From assembly GCF_037126245.1 (NCBI RefSeq), contig NZ_CP136925.1:3021203-3085202 (forward strand): a stretch of 64,000 nt of DNA, in the 5' to 3' direction. This DNA comes from Mangrovimonas cancribranchiae (GTDB lineage: Bacteria; Bacteroidota; Bacteroidia; Flavobacteriales; Flavobacteriaceae). The position numbers and the translations under genes were made by a program. The notes beneath the pieces were generated by a model, which saw nothing but the letters and a program-made list of their open reading frames with translations, was not told the origin of the DNA and did not search any database. Shown in pieces: positions 18,264 to 27,471 of the stretch. Position 1 is the stretch's first letter; every line of letters begins with the position of its first letter.

Positions 18264-19661
18264 ATGAATTCAATTATAAATAAAACACTCATTGTAGTTG
18301 TAATGGCTACAACCTTACAAAGTTGTTTTGTGGCAAAGGACTATACGCGTCCTGAGTTAGACGAAACAGAACATTTATATCGCACCGATAATTTACCACA
18401 AGATAGCTTGTCTATGGCAGATGTATCGTGGAAAGATATGTTTACCGATACGTATTTAAAACAGTATGTAGAAGAAGGCCTTCAAAATAATTTAGATATT
18501 CGTGTAGCCATACAACAAATGGCTGCTGCCGAGGCTTACATGAAACAAGGTAAAGCAGGGTATTTACCAAGTTTTAATGCCAATGCACAAGTCACACATC
18601 AAGAATTGTCATCAAACAGTCAATTTGGTGGTTTGTTTTCGTCCTTAGACCAATACGAACTTTCTGGAAGCTTATCTTGGGAAGCCGATATTTGGGGTAA
18701 GATACGTAGCAACAAACGTGCAGGAGAAGCTAGTTATTTGCAAAGTGTAGCAGCCCATCAAGCTGTAAAAACACAGCTAGTATCAGCTATTGCTACAACG
18801 TATTATCAGTTAGTCGCTTTCGATGCTCAATTAAAAATTACCGAGCAAACTATTGCTGCCAGAGATAGTAGTGTTTACACCATAAAAGAGCTAAAAAATG
18901 CAGGACAGGTAAACCAAGTTGCCGTAGACCAAAATATTGCTCAGTATAACAATGCTAAAGCTTTAAAAGTAGAATTAGAAGCGGCTATTTTTAAAACCGA
19001 AAATGCTTTAAACTTACTTTTAGGTCGGCCAGCAGCAACGATAGAACGCAGTGCTTTAGATAATCAGCAATTGGAGGCCGATATCAAATTAGGCGTTCCA
19101 GCAACCTTATTACGTAATAGACCAGATGTCATGGCTGCCGAATATGGCTTAATTAATGCATTTGAAATGACTAATGTTGCCCGAAGCGATTTTTACCCTT
19201 CGTTAACATTAACAGCGAGTGGTGGTTTTCAAAGTTTGGAGCTAGATGAGTTATTCAATGCCAACTCGTTATTTGCAAATATTATTGGCGGTTTAGCACA
19301 GCCTATTTTTAATAAACGCGCTATAAAAACACAACATGAAGTAGCTGTAGCACAACAGGAACAAGCATTATTGAATTTTAAGAAAACATTATTAACCGCA
19401 GGTAATGAAGTGTCAAATGCGTTATACGATTATAGTGCTGAAACCGAGAAGTTTGAGTTTAGAGAAAAAGAAGTAGAAGCATTACGTAATGCCGAAGCAA
19501 ACTCAGAAGAGTTACTTAAAAATGGTTATGCTAACTACTTAGATTTATTAACAGCTAGACAAAGTGCTTTAAGTGCAGAACTTAATATGATTGATAATAA
19601 ACTTAATCAACTATTAAGTGTGGTAAATTTATATGAAGCGCTTGGTGGTGGCTGGAAATAG
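18264..19661 (+). CDS. RND efflux outer-membrane channel lipoprotein (NodT/TolC family)
   Basis: A 465-residue TolC-like channel with lipobox LQSC at about residue 21, then FVAKDYTRPEL, and the two repeated helical-hairpin halves (VRVAIQQMAAAEAYMKQGKAGYLPSFNANA-like; LRNRPDVMAAEYGLINAFEMTNVARSDFYPSLTL). It starts three bases after the pump stop, so translation is probably coupled. It completes the tripartite efflux complex spanning the envelope. Confidence 0.95.
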   Translation: MNSIINKTLIVVVMATTLQSCFVAKDYTRPELDETEHLYRTDNLPQDSLSMADVSWKDMFTDTYLKQYVEEGLQNNLDIRVAIQQMAAAEAYMKQGKAGYLPSFNANAQVTHQELSSNSQFGGLFSSLDQYELSGSLSWEADIWGKIRSNKRAGEASYLQSVAAHQAVKTQLVSAIATTYYQLVAFDAQLKITEQTIAARDSSVYTIKELKNAGQVNQVAVDQNIAQYNNAKALKVELEAAIFKTENALNLLLGRPAATIERSALDNQQLEADIKLGVPATLLRNRPDVMAAEYGLINAFEMTNVARSDFYPSLTLTASGGFQSLELDELFNANSLFANIIGGLAQPIFNKRAIKTQHEVAVAQQEQALLNFKKTLLTAGNEVSNALYDYSAETEKFEFREKEVEALRNAEANSEELLKNGYANYLDLLTARQSALSAELNMIDNKLNQLLSVVNLYEALGGGWK

Positions 19662-19670
19662 AAGCAAACT

Positions 19671-19961
19671 ATGGGAAAGAAAAATAATAGATATAGCATA
19701 AATCTTAAAGAATTGGCTTTAAAAGATGAATCTTTAGCCGAAAAAAGCGTTGAGTTTGAATTTGAAAACCATGATAATATCTTTAATATCATAGATATCT
19801 TAAAATCTAAAGAACTATTTGATAAAGACAGTGAATCTGTTGAATTTGCTGTTGGTTTAAAGTTGTTTAGTGAAGTCATGCTAAAAAATAGAAAACACGA
19901 ACTTTTTGAAGATTTCTTTCCCCATTTTGGAGAATTTATGAAGAAGCTTAAAGCTATGTAG
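19671..19961 (+). CDS. DUF3861 family small protein
   Basis: A 96-residue cytoplasmic protein (MGKKNNRYSINLKELAL; EFEFENHDNIFNIIDILK; FAVGLKLFSEVMLKNRKHELFEDFFPHFGEFMKKLKAM). The F-A-V-G-L-K-L-F-S-E-V-M-L block is typical of DUF3861, a family with no known function. It begins nine bases after the channel gene and probably closes the efflux operon. Confidence 0.8.
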   Translation: MGKKNNRYSINLKELALKDESLAEKSVEFEFENHDNIFNIIDILKSKELFDKDSESVEFAVGLKLFSEVMLKNRKHELFEDFFPHFGEFMKKLKAM

Positions 19962-20017
19962 AATAACAGTTTTGTTAGTCATTCACTATCAAGACAAAGA
20001 AAAATCGACACAAAATT

Positions 20018-20833
20018 ATGAGACCTATCTTAGTTGCTACTAATTTTTCAGAGCGATCTAACAATGCTGTTTTATATGCAGCTTCGCTTGCTAAATTATT
20101 CAACTCAAAATTAATATTGTTTAATGCATTTAGGCTACCTATACATGCAGCTAACTCTAGGTTAACTGTAAAAACTATGGATGGTTTAATTAAGAAGAAT
20201 AATGATAAATTAAAGGAACAAGCGTTGAGTTTATCAAAAGAATTTAATATTAATGTTGAGTACGAGTGTAAATATGTTGATTTAGAGCAAGAGATAGAAT
20301 ACTTAATGGAGGTGAATAATTCGCGTTTATTGGTTATGGGAATGTCTCCAAAATCTATGGAACAAAACTTATTAGGAAACCCAACAACAACGTTAATTAG
20401 TATGAGAAAGTTTCCTGTACTTGCAGTGCCATTAAATGCTAAATTTTCTGGTATTAAAAATGTGCTTTTTGCATGCGATTTAATGGAAGCTATACCACTA
20501 AAATCTTTAGCAAGATTAAGACAGATAGCAATGCAATTACAATCTAATGTTACTGTATTTCATGTAGAAAACAAGATAAACGAACTTTTATCAAAGGGTG
20601 AAGTGCTACAAAATATTGATAACGAATTAGAGCCAATTACACACATTTACAAAAATGTAAAGTCTAATGCCGTAATCGAAGAAATAGAGAAAGAAATTAA
20701 AGCCTCAAAAGCTGATTTACTAGTAATGATTCCTAAAAAATATGGATTTTGGGAATCCATAGTTCATAAAAGTAAAACCAGAGTTATGGCTTCTGGGATA
20801 AATATTCCATTATTATCCATAGCAGTAGAATAG
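20018..20833 (+). CDS. Universal stress protein, tandem Usp domains
   Basis: A 271-residue cytoplasmic protein with two Usp folds: residues 1-140 (ILVATNFSERSNNAVLYAASLAKLF; SRLLVMGMSPKS) and 145-271 (NVLFACDLMEAIPLKSLARLRQIAMQL; KADLLVMIPKKYGFWESIVHKSKT). The ATP-binding G-x2-G-x9-G pattern is not clearly kept, as is common for tandem Usps in Bacteroidota. It is followed 18 bases later by a TetR regulator. Role in stress survival is inferred from the family. Confidence 0.88.
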   Translation: MRPILVATNFSERSNNAVLYAASLAKLFNSKLILFNAFRLPIHAANSRLTVKTMDGLIKKNNDKLKEQALSLSKEFNINVEYECKYVDLEQEIEYLMEVNNSRLLVMGMSPKSMEQNLLGNPTTTLISMRKFPVLAVPLNAKFSGIKNVLFACDLMEAIPLKSLARLRQIAMQLQSNVTVFHVENKINELLSKGEVLQNIDNELEPITHIYKNVKSNAVIEEIEKEIKASKADLLVMIPKKYGFWESIVHKSKTRVMASGINIPLLSIAVE

Positions 20834-20851
20834 TATATACTTACACAAGTA

Positions 20852-21439
20852 ATGATAGACAAATGCGAATTGATAAAAGCTGCCGTTGACAGTTTTACAA
20901 AGTTTGGGAGTAAACGTTACACCTTAGACGAACTAGCAACATCAGTTGGCATTTCTAAAAAAACTATTTATAAATTTTACAATAGCAAAGAGGATCTAGT
21001 TGTAGATAGTGTGTCGTTTTTAGTAACAGATTTTGAAAAAACGGTTAGCGACATTATTACGAAACAGCAAGATCCTCTTGTTTGTATTATTGAAATTTAC
21101 AAGCACGGTTTTGAACGTTTAAAACATTTTAAGCCGTCTTTTATATTTGGGCTAAAAAAATATTACCCAAAAGCAAATCAAGTGTTCGATGCCTTTAGAG
21201 ATAATATTGTAAATAATACTATTTATGGGTTATTACAACAAGCACAACAAAAAGAACTTATTAATACCGATGTTAATCTAAAACTTTTTTGCGAGTTGTA
21301 TTTTAATAGATTTGAAGAAATGGCCTTTAAAAATAATGCTCTTTTTGAAATATACTCGAATGCCGAGCTATTAAATCATTTTGTGATATATAACTTAAAA
21401 GGCATTTCAAACAAAGGATATTCTAACCCTTATTATTAA
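20852..21439 (+). CDS. TetR/AcrR family transcriptional regulator
   Basis: A 195-residue regulator with an N-terminal helix-turn-helix (residues 5-50: AAVDSFTKFGSKRYTLDELATSVGISKKTIYKFYNSKEDLV) and a helical ligand-binding domain. It lies after the Usp gene on the same strand, and its stop overlaps the convergent S9 peptidase stop by a few bases. Target genes are unknown; the adjacent Usp gene and the efflux operon upstream are candidates. Confidence 0.9.
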   Translation: MIDKCELIKAAVDSFTKFGSKRYTLDELATSVGISKKTIYKFYNSKEDLVVDSVSFLVTDFEKTVSDIITKQQDPLVCIIEIYKHGFERLKHFKPSFIFGLKKYYPKANQVFDAFRDNIVNNTIYGLLQQAQQKELINTDVNLKLFCELYFNRFEEMAFKNNALFEIYSNAELLNHFVIYNLKGISNKGYSNPYY

Positions 21440-23799
21440 TTGTTTAGTGTTTCTTGAAACAGTTTAAAAATGCGTCTGTACTCATCAGACCAACTACTGC
21501 TCTCAATAAATCCGTGACCTTCCATAGGAAATAAAGCCAATTCCCAATGGTCTTTTTTCAACTCTATTAAGCGTTGCGAAAGTCTCACAACATCTTGAAA
21601 TTGTACATTAGTATCAACCATACCATGCAACATTAAAAGGTGTCCTTTTAAGCCATCGGCAAAATAAATAGGTGAACTGCGTTTATAAGCTTTAGGATCT
21701 TCAACAGGTGTATTTAAAATATTTGCAGTATAGCCATGATTGTAATGTGCCCAATCTGTAACCGAACGTAATGCTGCACCACTTTTAAAGGTTTTAGGCG
21801 CTTTAAACATAGCCATTAAAGTAATAAACCCGCCATAGGAGCCGCCATAAATACCAAGTTTTTCTTTAGAGATGTTATGATGCTCTACAAGGTATTTAGC
21901 ACCATCAATTTGATCGGTTAAGTCTTTCCCTCCCATGTGTCTGTAAATGGCCGTTCGCCAGTCTCTACCATAGCCATTACTAGCTCTAAAATCAATATTT
22001 AAAACCGTATAACCATTATCTGCTAAGAGGTTATGAAACATATATTCACGATAGTAAGACGACCACCATTGATGCACATTTTGTAAATAACCAGCACCGT
22101 GAACAAAAATTATGGCGGCACCATTACTTTTTTCAGGGTTTGGTTTAAATAATGTAGCAGGAACTTTTGCGCCATCTCTGGCTTTAAATGATATAATTTC
22201 GGGATCTTTCCATGAATAAGATTCAAAATCTTCTGAAGTAGAGTTGGTAAGTTGTGTCATGGTTGCCTTAGGTGTGTTATCCATAATATATAATTCCCAA
22301 GGCTTATTTTTATAGGAATATCGTATGGCTAATTTAGTTTCATCAGGAGAAATGGTAACTTCATGACCTCCTTTTTTTGTGGTTATTTTATGGAGTTTTC
22401 CGCCATTTACAGATAAGTGATAAAAATGTGTTTCATGTGGACTAACCTTATTACTAGTTATGTAAAAGGTGGACTTGTCTTTAGAAAGTGTTGCAGTTTG
22501 GATTTCGAATTGTCCTTTTGTTAGAGCTGATGTTTTTCCAGAAGTTACATTTGTAGTGTAAAGGTGAGCATAACCAGTTTTTTCAGATTTATACCAAACA
22601 GTTTCCTGGTTTAACCACCCCATTTCTGGTCTAGAAAACCAGCCAATACCAGGACCGCCAATCCAAGCATCATCATGTTGATAATCTACAAGGTTTAAGC
22701 TACCGTCTTCTAAATTAATTGTCATAATCCAACGGTCTTTGTAATCTTGCGAGGTGATATTTATTAGCGTTTTATCATCTTCAGAAAATATAGGATTACC
22801 AAAATTTACAGGTTTTGGTTCGTCGTAGGTATTGCTGTATCCTTCTAAATTTTCGGTGTAGTCTTTTAAAAATTCAGGTTTATTTTTAATGCCTTCGATT
22901 TCATTAGTTTTTACTTGGTAAGTTTTATTTGTGTTAAGGTTTAAAATCCAAGTTTGGTAGTTATATTGCTTACTACCAACTTTTGAACGGGCATTTAAAT
23001 CTTTAGTGTATCCGCTTTTGGTTACAAAATCAGGAACAATAGTGTTTTTTCTATTAGGTGCTTTATAAAGTTTGTAAACAACATACTTTAAACTGGGTGA
23101 AATAGCCAAGTTAGCTAATCGCCATTTTCCAATATAAGTAGGTTCTAACTGTTTTAATGTGCTTTGTTCGCGTCTGTATTGTTTGGCTTGTTTTTGGTGT
23201 TCTCTCTCGCTTAAAATATCAAAAAGAGCTAGTTGGTCGTTTTCTAACCACTCTTCTTGAGAGGAAGATTTTTTATCATAAGGTTTTTTTCCTGTTTTAA
23301 AATAGGTGAGTTGCTTTGTTGTGCCAGAATTAATATCCCATTGATATAAGTTATTACCTTTTTTGTAAACAATACTTTTGTTATCACCAGAGAAAACAGG
23401 GTTACTTTCTCTTTCAACAGTATGCGTAATGCGTTTAATACTGTAATTATGGGTATTCATTAAAAAAATATCACCGCCTTTAGCATAAACTTTCATGGTG
23501 AAATCGCTTGAAAAATCGCCATGACTGGTTTTTGCTTTTAAATCGTTAAAAGTCATTTTTTCAATGGCTTTTGTAGCAACATTAACCTTGTATGTAGACC
23601 GAATGGTATCGTTATCTGGGTTCCAACTAAAATAAATATCGTTACTGTTCTCGGACCAACTAATGTTTGTAGGTAAGTAGCCTACAAAGTCCTCGCCTTT
23701 CATGATGTCATCAATAGCAAGTGTTGAGGTGTTTTTTACTTGAGTGAATCCAGAAAATGATAACAAGAATGAAAGCGATAAAAACAGAAGATATTTCAT
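21436..23799 (-). CDS. Secreted S9 family peptidase (prolyl oligopeptidase/DPP-type)
   Basis: A 787-residue exported serine peptidase with signal peptide (about residues 1-19) and an N-terminal beta-propeller (WSENSNDIYFSWNPDND; ISPDETKLAIRYSYKNKPW). The C-terminal alpha/beta hydrolase has the nucleophile in GIYGGSYGGFIT, acidic residue in MLHGMVDTNVQFQD and His in FPMEGHGFIE, completing the Ser-Asp-His triad. It should cleave short peptides, often after Pro or Ala, in the periplasm. Convergent with the TetR gene and divergent from the small gene at 23864. Confidence 0.93.
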   Translation of the reverse strand: MKYLLFLSLSFLLSFSGFTQVKNTSTLAIDDIMKGEDFVGYLPTNISWSENSNDIYFSWNPDNDTIRSTYKVNVATKAIEKMTFNDLKAKTSHGDFSSDFTMKVYAKGGDIFLMNTHNYSIKRITHTVERESNPVFSGDNKSIVYKKGNNLYQWDINSGTTKQLTYFKTGKKPYDKKSSSQEEWLENDQLALFDILSEREHQKQAKQYRREQSTLKQLEPTYIGKWRLANLAISPSLKYVVYKLYKAPNRKNTIVPDFVTKSGYTKDLNARSKVGSKQYNYQTWILNLNTNKTYQVKTNEIEGIKNKPEFLKDYTENLEGYSNTYDEPKPVNFGNPIFSEDDKTLINITSQDYKDRWIMTINLEDGSLNLVDYQHDDAWIGGPGIGWFSRPEMGWLNQETVWYKSEKTGYAHLYTTNVTSGKTSALTKGQFEIQTATLSKDKSTFYITSNKVSPHETHFYHLSVNGGKLHKITTKKGGHEVTISPDETKLAIRYSYKNKPWELYIMDNTPKATMTQLTNSTSEDFESYSWKDPEIISFKARDGAKVPATLFKPNPEKSNGAAIIFVHGAGYLQNVHQWWSSYYREYMFHNLLADNGYTVLNIDFRASNGYGRDWRTAIYRHMGGKDLTDQIDGAKYLVEHHNISKEKLGIYGGSYGGFITLMAMFKAPKTFKSGAALRSVTDWAHYNHGYTANILNTPVEDPKAYKRSSPIYFADGLKGHLLMLHGMVDTNVQFQDVVRLSQRLIELKKDHWELALFPMEGHGFIESSSWSDEYRRIFKLFQETLNN

Positions 23800-23816
23800 A
23801 TTGCAGGTTAAAAGAT

Positions 23817-23824
23817 TAATTTTG
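23817..23824 (+). promoter_or_regulatory. -7 promoter element TAATTTTG
   Basis: It matches TAnnTTTG and serves the gene at 23864. A 14-bp palindrome AACCTATTTAGGTT (23835-23848) lies just downstream, about where transcription would start. Confidence 0.6.
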
Positions 23825-23863
23825 CACTAAAAGTAACCTATTTAGGTTTAAGTAAAAAAACAG

Positions 23864-24259
23864 ATGAAAAAAGATATTGAAATCCCAAAGGTTGAAGGTG
23901 TTTATATGGCTGCGGTAAGCGAGTTTAACGATACCCATAGAACGCACGACTGGAATGTGTATTTATTGAATGACAATGAGTTTGCCTTAGATACCGTATT
24001 AATTGTGTCTTTAGGGTATTCAACCGATAAGAAAACATCTGTTATGCGCCATAAATTAGATGTTTTACCAGCAAAAAGCTATGCGAAAGTCGAGTTTTTA
24101 CAAGAAGATGTTTTGGCTTTAAATAACGAGTTTAAAGTCACTTTTTTTAAGGATAGCCAAATGTTTGATAAAACCTATATTTTTAAGAAAAACACGATTA
24201 ATAAAAATGCATTACAAACAATTCCGTTAATGGAAACTAAAGGGGTTTTGGTTAGGTGA
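23864..24259 (+). CDS. Conserved flavobacterial protein of unknown function
   Basis: A 131-residue soluble protein, predicted beta-rich (GVYMAAVSEFNDTHRTHDWNVYLLNDNEFALDTVLIVSLGYSTDKKTSVMRHKL). No signal peptide or known catalytic motif. I recognise the type as common in Flavobacteriaceae but cannot assign a function. Some databases attach a phenylalanyl-tRNA synthetase label to such proteins; nothing here supports that. Confidence 0.78.
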   Translation: MKKDIEIPKVEGVYMAAVSEFNDTHRTHDWNVYLLNDNEFALDTVLIVSLGYSTDKKTSVMRHKLDVLPAKSYAKVEFLQEDVLALNNEFKVTFFKDSQMFDKTYIFKKNTINKNALQTIPLMETKGVLVR

Positions 24260-24311
24260 AAGTTTTGTATAACTGTTAGTTATGTGTTGTTGTGGTTAGT
24301 ATTTTATTCAG

Positions 24312-24659
24312 TCAGTTATTCAGTTTCGTTTTTATCAGATTTATAATTTTTCTAAAGTCAGAGTTTGGTTTACAACAAGTTTTGTAAGTCCAATCTCCGC
24401 CATTATTTTTTATTACTTTTAAAATCCAAGGGTCATTTTTAGAGAATATTTGTGCAGTCAACGATGTCAAAATGTAAAGTTTATTCCACAATTTGTCATT
24501 TGGATTATAATAGATAACTTCTTTTATGTCAGAATATTTAAAAGTCCGATATTCCCAAAAGTCAATTGCTTTAATTTCAAAATGCTTATCAAATACCCGA
24601 ATTGAGGGAAATCCTTTTTTTTCAAATATAAGAGGTTCATCTTGCATTATGGTTCTCAT
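24312..24659 (-). CDS. Hypothetical protein, 115 residues
   Basis: An unrecognised soluble protein (MRTIMQDEPLIFEKKGFPSIRVFDKHFEIKAIDFWEYRTFKYSDIKEVIYYNPND). The alternation of short beta strands ending in a helix (SDFRKIINLIKTKLN) recalls PH-like folds, but this is only an impression. It sits between the conserved gene at 23864 and gpsA, on the same strand as gpsA and 31 bases downstream of it. An alternative start is Met5. Confidence 0.6.
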   Translation of the reverse strand: MRTIMQDEPLIFEKKGFPSIRVFDKHFEIKAIDFWEYRTFKYSDIKEVIYYNPNDKLWNKLYILTSLTAQIFSKNDPWILKVIKNNGGDWTYKTCCKPNSDFRKIINLIKTKLNN

Positions 24660-24690
24660 AAATTATTGCCAACTTCTTATAAAGAGACTA

Positions 24691-25692
24691 TCAATCTAAC
24701 TTCTCGGTTAACTTATTAAACACTTTTTTAGGGTTTTTACCTTCGTATAATACATCGTAAACGGCATTAATAATAGGCGTTCGTGTTTTCTTTTTGCTTT
24801 GTTCGTTTAATAAATGGGCGCTTTTTGTGGCATAATATCCTTCGGCAACCATATTCATTTCCATTTGTGCCGATTTTACGGTGTAGCCTTTACCAATCAT
24901 ATTGCCAAACATACGGTTTCGAGAAAATGTAGAGTATCCCGTTACTAATAAATCACCTAAATAAGCCGAGTTGTTAATATTTCGTTTCATTTTATGGCGC
25001 TTTTTAATAAAGCGTTTCATTTCGCGAATAGCATTACTCATAAGGACACTCTGGAAGTTGTCGCCATACCCCAAGCCATGAGCAATTCCTGCAGCAATAG
25101 CATATATGTTTTTTAACATAACGGCATATTCGGTGCCAATAACATCATCACTAGTTTTGGTTTGTATATAGTCGCTAGAAAGGTTTTTAGCAATGGCTTT
25201 TGCTTTTTTTGTGTCGGCACAAGAAATGGTAAGATATGATAAACGCTCTAAGGCAACTTCTTCGGCATGGCAAGGGCCTGCAATAACAGCAATGTTTTCA
25301 AACGGAATCTTATAAACATCATGAAAATGCTCGCCAACTAGTAAGCCAGACTCAGGAATAATACCTTTTACAGCCGAAACAATGGTTTTGTTTGAAATAT
25401 CTGCCGTTAGTTTTTCTAATTCAGAATACATAAAAGCAGAGGGGATAACAAATATGAGCACATCAGCCCATTTGGCCATATCATTAATGTCGTTACTAAG
25501 TTTTAATTGTGCGGTATCAAACTCGACCGAGCTTAAATAACTTGGGTTATGATCTTCTTTTAATAGGTGTTCTTTAATATAAACGCTACGCATGTACCAA
25601 CCTACTTCATCTAAATTCTCACATAGCATTTTTACAATTGCAGTGGCCCAACTTCCAGCACCAAAAACGGCATATTTTAAAGGTGTTTCCAT
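24691..25692 (-). CDS. gpsA: NAD(P)H-dependent glycerol-3-phosphate dehydrogenase
   Basis: About 333 residues from METPLKYAVFGAGSW. The enzyme reduces dihydroxyacetone phosphate to glycerol-3-phosphate for phospholipid synthesis. The nucleotide-binding motif GAGSWATA is at the N-terminus, AGPCHAEEVA and the catalytic-region KNIYAIAAGIAHGLGYGDN follow, then GDLLVTGYSTFSRNRMFG. A Met five codons upstream (25707) is possible, but the -7 promoter element at 25719-25726 would leave almost no leader, so 25692 is preferred. Confidence 0.93.
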   Translation of the reverse strand: METPLKYAVFGAGSWATAIVKMLCENLDEVGWYMRSVYIKEHLLKEDHNPSYLSSVEFDTAQLKLSNDINDMAKWADVLIFVIPSAFMYSELEKLTADISNKTIVSAVKGIIPESGLLVGEHFHDVYKIPFENIAVIAGPCHAEEVALERLSYLTISCADTKKAKAIAKNLSSDYIQTKTSDDVIGTEYAVMLKNIYAIAAGIAHGLGYGDNFQSVLMSNAIREMKRFIKKRHKMKRNINNSAYLGDLLVTGYSTFSRNRMFGNMIGKGYTVKSAQMEMNMVAEGYYATKSAHLLNEQSKKKTRTPIINAVYDVLYEGKNPKKVFNKLTEKLD

Positions 25693-25718
25693 GTATGGAT
25701 TTAACATATTTATTTTCT

Positions 25719-25726
25719 CAAAAGTA
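25719..25726 (-). promoter_or_regulatory. -7 promoter element (TACTTTTG) of gpsA
   Basis: CAAAAGTA on the plus strand reads TACTTTTG leftward, matching TAnnTTTG. It helps decide the gpsA start. Confidence 0.55.
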
Positions 25727-25825
25727 CATAAAATATAATGGTTTGTAAAGGTAAGTTATGGATGCTTTTTAATTTTTGGCACGTGTTTTGAATTACTTCA
25801 AGCATAACCCTTAAAAATGTAGCTT

Positions 25826-26773
25826 ATGAAAACTTTAAAACTACTTTTTGCATTCACATTAACAGCCTTTTTATTTACCTCGTGTATTTATGAAGAAGAA
25901 GTTGTTTACGATAACTACAATCCAGGCCCAACACATACGGTAACATCTGATGATATACTACGTTCTTACGAGTTATGGTACGTAGATATTAATCAAACTA
26001 TAGGTTACGGAAGTACGCCTTTTATGGAAATAGCGTTTACTTTATCGTTTAGAAACGGGGTGTTATATGCCAACAATAATTTAGTAGGTTTTGGAAGTCA
26101 GGGTAATGGTTTTGGTATACCAGTTGGTGATTACGATGCCTATAACATGATACTAGATGTGTACCACGATATAGATGGATACCAAACATTTGATGTTTAT
26201 GAAGTCGATTATAATACCATAGAATTATACAATCCTTATACAGATACATCGTATTTTTTACATGGCTATCAACGCAATACGTTTGATTATGATTTTGTGT
26301 TTTACGATAATATCCACTATTTCCTTCAAGAATATGAAGCTTGGGAGAAAACCTATACAAGTAATTATGGTGAATTAAATGAATTTGACAATGAAAATTA
26401 CTTGCAATTTTTAGCAGGAGGAAACGACTCAGAATTTAGAAGTTCTCAAGATCCTGTAGGGTTAAACCCAGAAAATTTATATTGGGATTATACAGGAGTT
26501 TATGGTGTAGGTAATGTTGCTAACAATATGTACTTAAAAACATTAACCTTAGACTACGATTATTTTGATAACGAACATTTTGAGTTAAGTGTATTAAATG
26601 ATCAGCGTGTCGAACTGTATCATCCATCCTCAGGAACTCTATACGAATTTACAGGACGAGGTTATATACAATACATGAGAAATGCTGCAGGCAAGCAAAC
26701 ACAAGAGCCTAAAAAGCGTAAACAAAAAACAGAGAAAAAAGCAAACCCAAGAAAAAATACAAGAAAGTCATAA
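25826..26773 (+). CDS. Hypothetical Tyr/Asp-rich lipoprotein
   Basis: A 315-residue protein with a lipobox (LFTSC at about Cys20). The mature part is unusually rich in Tyr, Asp and Asn and appears to contain two related halves, each with a WY/D-hydrophobic-FRNG or NGELNEF-type start and a strand ending ELYNPYTDTSYFLHGY or ELYHPSSGTLYEFTGRGY. The tail (about 285-315) is strongly basic (KKRKQKTEKKANPRK). Family not named with confidence; I have seen such proteins mislabelled as nicotinate mononucleotide adenylyltransferase. A strong terminator follows. Confidence 0.78.
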   Translation: MKTLKLLFAFTLTAFLFTSCIYEEEVVYDNYNPGPTHTVTSDDILRSYELWYVDINQTIGYGSTPFMEIAFTLSFRNGVLYANNNLVGFGSQGNGFGIPVGDYDAYNMILDVYHDIDGYQTFDVYEVDYNTIELYNPYTDTSYFLHGYQRNTFDYDFVFYDNIHYFLQEYEAWEKTYTSNYGELNEFDNENYLQFLAGGNDSEFRSSQDPVGLNPENLYWDYTGVYGVGNVANNMYLKTLTLDYDYFDNEHFELSVLNDQRVELYHPSSGTLYEFTGRGYIQYMRNAAGKQTQEPKKRKQKTEKKANPRKNTRKS

Positions 26774-26799
26774 ATATTTTGGTTGATTAGTTAGTTGAT

Positions 26800-26845
26800 G
26801 AGAGTGCTTTAACAATATATTAATGTTGTAGCACTCTCTTTTTTT
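26800..26845 (+). terminator. Strong Rho-independent terminator after the lipoprotein gene
   Basis: GAGAGTGCT and AGCACTCTC form a 9-bp stem, with an extra internal AACA/TGTT pairing, followed by seven T. Confidence 0.9.
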
Positions 26846-26923
26846 AGTATATTCACTATAAAATTAACCCTAACCAATATCGATTTATATTAACTAATTT
26901 AAACATTTTAAATCACACACATT

Positions 26924-27418
26924 ATGGGATTATTTTCATTTATTAAAGATGCAGGAGCAAAAATTTTTGGCGGAAAAACTTCAGCAGAAAAAGCCGCCGA
27001 AGCTAAAGCTGAAGCTGCAGAAGCCAAGTTAAAAGCAGAAGAAGCTGCTGCAAACACATTAGAAGAAACCATTTCAGATTTATCATTACAAGTCGAAAAT
27101 TTAAACATTCATATTGATGATGATAAAGCTACTGTAACAGGTGCTGCTTACGATCAAGCCACCAAAGAAAAAGTGGTATTAGTTGTAGGTAATTCGGCAG
27201 GAATTGCCACAGTTGACGACCAAATGACGGTTGAAAACCCAGAGCCAGAGGCGCAATTTCATACCGTTGTAAGTGGCGATACCTTAGGGAAAATTGCTAA
27301 AAAATATTACGGAAACGCGATGAAATACCCTGTTATCTTTGAAGCCAATAAGCCTATGCTTAAAGATCCAGATTTAATTTACCCAGGACAAGTATTACGT
27401 ATTCCTGCGTTGGACTAA
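26924..27418 (+). CDS. lysM: BON-LysM potassium-binding/peptidoglycan-binding protein
   Basis: A 164-residue protein of the YgaU/Kbp type. It has a short N-terminal segment (LFSFIKDAGAKIFGG), an Ala/Glu/Lys coiled coil (about 20-45), a BON domain (about 48-105: LSLQVENLNIHIDDDKATVTGAAYDQATKEKVVLVVGNSAGI) and a C-terminal LysM domain (about 113-162: HTVVSGDTLGKIAKKYYGNA ... LIYPGQVLRIPALD). E. coli Kbp binds K+; the role here is inferred. The last 59 bases of the gene are repeated at 29210-29268, flanking an accessory cassette. Confidence 0.92.
   Translation: MGLFSFIKDAGAKIFGGKTSAEKAAEAKAEAAEAKLKAEEAAANTLEETISDLSLQVENLNIHIDDDKATVTGAAYDQATKEKVVLVVGNSAGIATVDDQMTVENPEPEAQFHTVVSGDTLGKIAKKYYGNAMKYPVIFEANKPMLKDPDLIYPGQVLRIPALD
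27360..27418 (+). repeat. Direct repeat copy 1: 3' end of lysM
   Basis: The last 59 bases of the intact lysM gene, through the TAA. Copy 2 at 29210-29268 matches at 57 of 59 positions; the differences (A/T at 27370 and 27388) are both synonymous third-codon changes (Pro, Gly). Confidence 0.95.
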
Positions 27419-27441
27419 ACGATTTTCGCTAAATTAAAATT

Positions 27442-27470
27442 AAAAATGCCAACTTTATGTTGGCATTTTT
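27442..27470. terminator. Bidirectional terminator between lysM and the CPBP protease gene
   Basis: AAAAATGCCAAC-TTTAT-GTTGGCATTTTT forms a symmetric stem with T-runs on both strands, serving lysM and the leftward protease gene that ends at 27472. Confidence 0.88.
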
Positions 27471-27471
27471 G

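Noticed and set aside
26049..26360. Antisense frame in the Tyr/Asp-rich lipoprotein gene
   Set aside because: His/Tyr-rich composition simply mirrors the sense strand; the sense frame has a lipobox and terminator.
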